From: an uncultured Eubacteriales bacterium
GTDB lineage: Bacteria; Bacillota_A; Clostridia; Oscillospirales; Acutalibacteraceae
Assembly: GCA_934454005.1 (NCBI GenBank)
Contig: CAKSGI010000115.1
Coordinates: 1-6,309 of the forward strand
DNA length: 6,309 nucleotides
Direction: 5' to 3'
The number at the start of each line of letters is the position of its first letter. Position 1 is the first letter of the stretch. Of the stretch, positions 6,149 through 6,309 are shown in pieces. The notes beneath the pieces are model-generated. The model was not told the DNA's origin, searched no databases, and saw nothing but the letters and a program-made list of their open reading frames with translations. The position numbers were made by a program, and so were the translations under genes.

Positions 6149-6176
6149 TAGATTTATTTATGTGTTAGAATATATA

Positions 6177-6205
6177 TTGATATTTTGAATAGAAATAAAT
6201 ATAAT
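6177..6205 (+). promoter_or_regulatory. Sigma-A promoter of the NfeD-like gene
   Basis: TTGATA (6177-6182) and a perfect TATAAT (6200-6205) are separated by 17 bases. The predicted start is near 6212, about 24 bases before the TTG start codon at 6236, which leaves just room for the GGAGG site at 6223-6227. Confidence 0.8.
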
Positions 6206-6235
6206 TCGTTACATTTAATTTTGGAGGAATAAAAG

Positions 6236-6309
6236 TTGAATATAGAATTAATGTTACCATATATTTGGCTTGCGGTTGTAGTTGTGATGTCTATAGTCGA
6301 AGTATGTAC
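6236..6309 (+). CDS. N-terminus of a membrane protein resembling the NfeD family (partial, cut by the window end)
   Basis: Only the first 24 codons are visible: MNIELMLPYIWLAVVVVMSIVEV and one more residue. The start is TTG, eight bases after a strong GGAGG, behind a near-consensus promoter. The hydrophobic stretch of aromatic and valine residues ending in a glutamate (IWLAVVVVMSIVE) is the pattern with which NfeD-like proteins open their first membrane helix. NfeD proteins are multi-span membrane proteins with a C-terminal OB-fold, often encoded beside a flotillin/SPFH protein or a serine protease. Too little is present to be sure, and other small membrane proteins begin similarly. Confidence 0.55.
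   Translation, partial: MNIELMLPYIWLAVVVVMSIVEVC

Overview
The window comes from a low-GC, Gram-positive anaerobe, most likely a member of the Clostridia. The evidence is the AT-rich sequence, strong GGAGG-type Shine-Dalgarno sites, frequent GTG and TTG starts, a short clostridial-type 2[4Fe-4S] ferredoxin, and a gene order close to the dnaX-abrB region of Bacillus subtilis. No plasmid, phage, insertion sequence, CRISPR or toxin signal is visible. This is mainly conserved chromosome, and I do not see a clear undescribed system. The unusual points are in gene-order changes, transcription control and the right-hand small-protein locus.

Layout, right to left (nearly everything is on the minus strand). 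At the right edge is the start of a plus-strand membrane protein gene that resembles the N-terminus of NfeD proteins. It is divergent from a 50-residue single-span membrane protein gene on the minus strand, and both have good sigma-A-type promoters in the 240-base gap. Behind the small gene is an intrinsic-terminator-like hairpin. A gene block follows: an Orn/Lys/Arg decarboxylase (YaaO/SpeA-like), a DarA/PstA-type cyclic-di-AMP receptor (YaaQ), HolB (DNA polymerase III delta') and RicT (YaaT/PSP1). Next comes a self-contained ferredoxin gene with its own promoter and terminator. Then come a TrmN6-like tRNA methyltransferase (YabB) and RsmI (16S rRNA 2'-O-methyltransferase). From the end of rsmI to the left edge lie two tandem promoters and the start of an rRNA-type leader, so a ribosomal RNA operon probably begins just outside the window.

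Compared with B. subtilis (yaaO-tmk-darA-yaaR-holB-ricT-yabA-yabB-yazA-rsmI), the order is kept. However, tmk, yaaR, yabA and yazA are absent, and the ferredoxin occupies the yabA position. The genes cover replication (HolB), c-di-AMP sensing (DarA), RNA processing (RicT), tRNA and rRNA modification (TrmN6, RsmI) and probably polyamine synthesis. Several computed long reading frames start at a TTG or GTG that lies inside or upstream of the Shine-Dalgarno site, and the starts have been corrected here.
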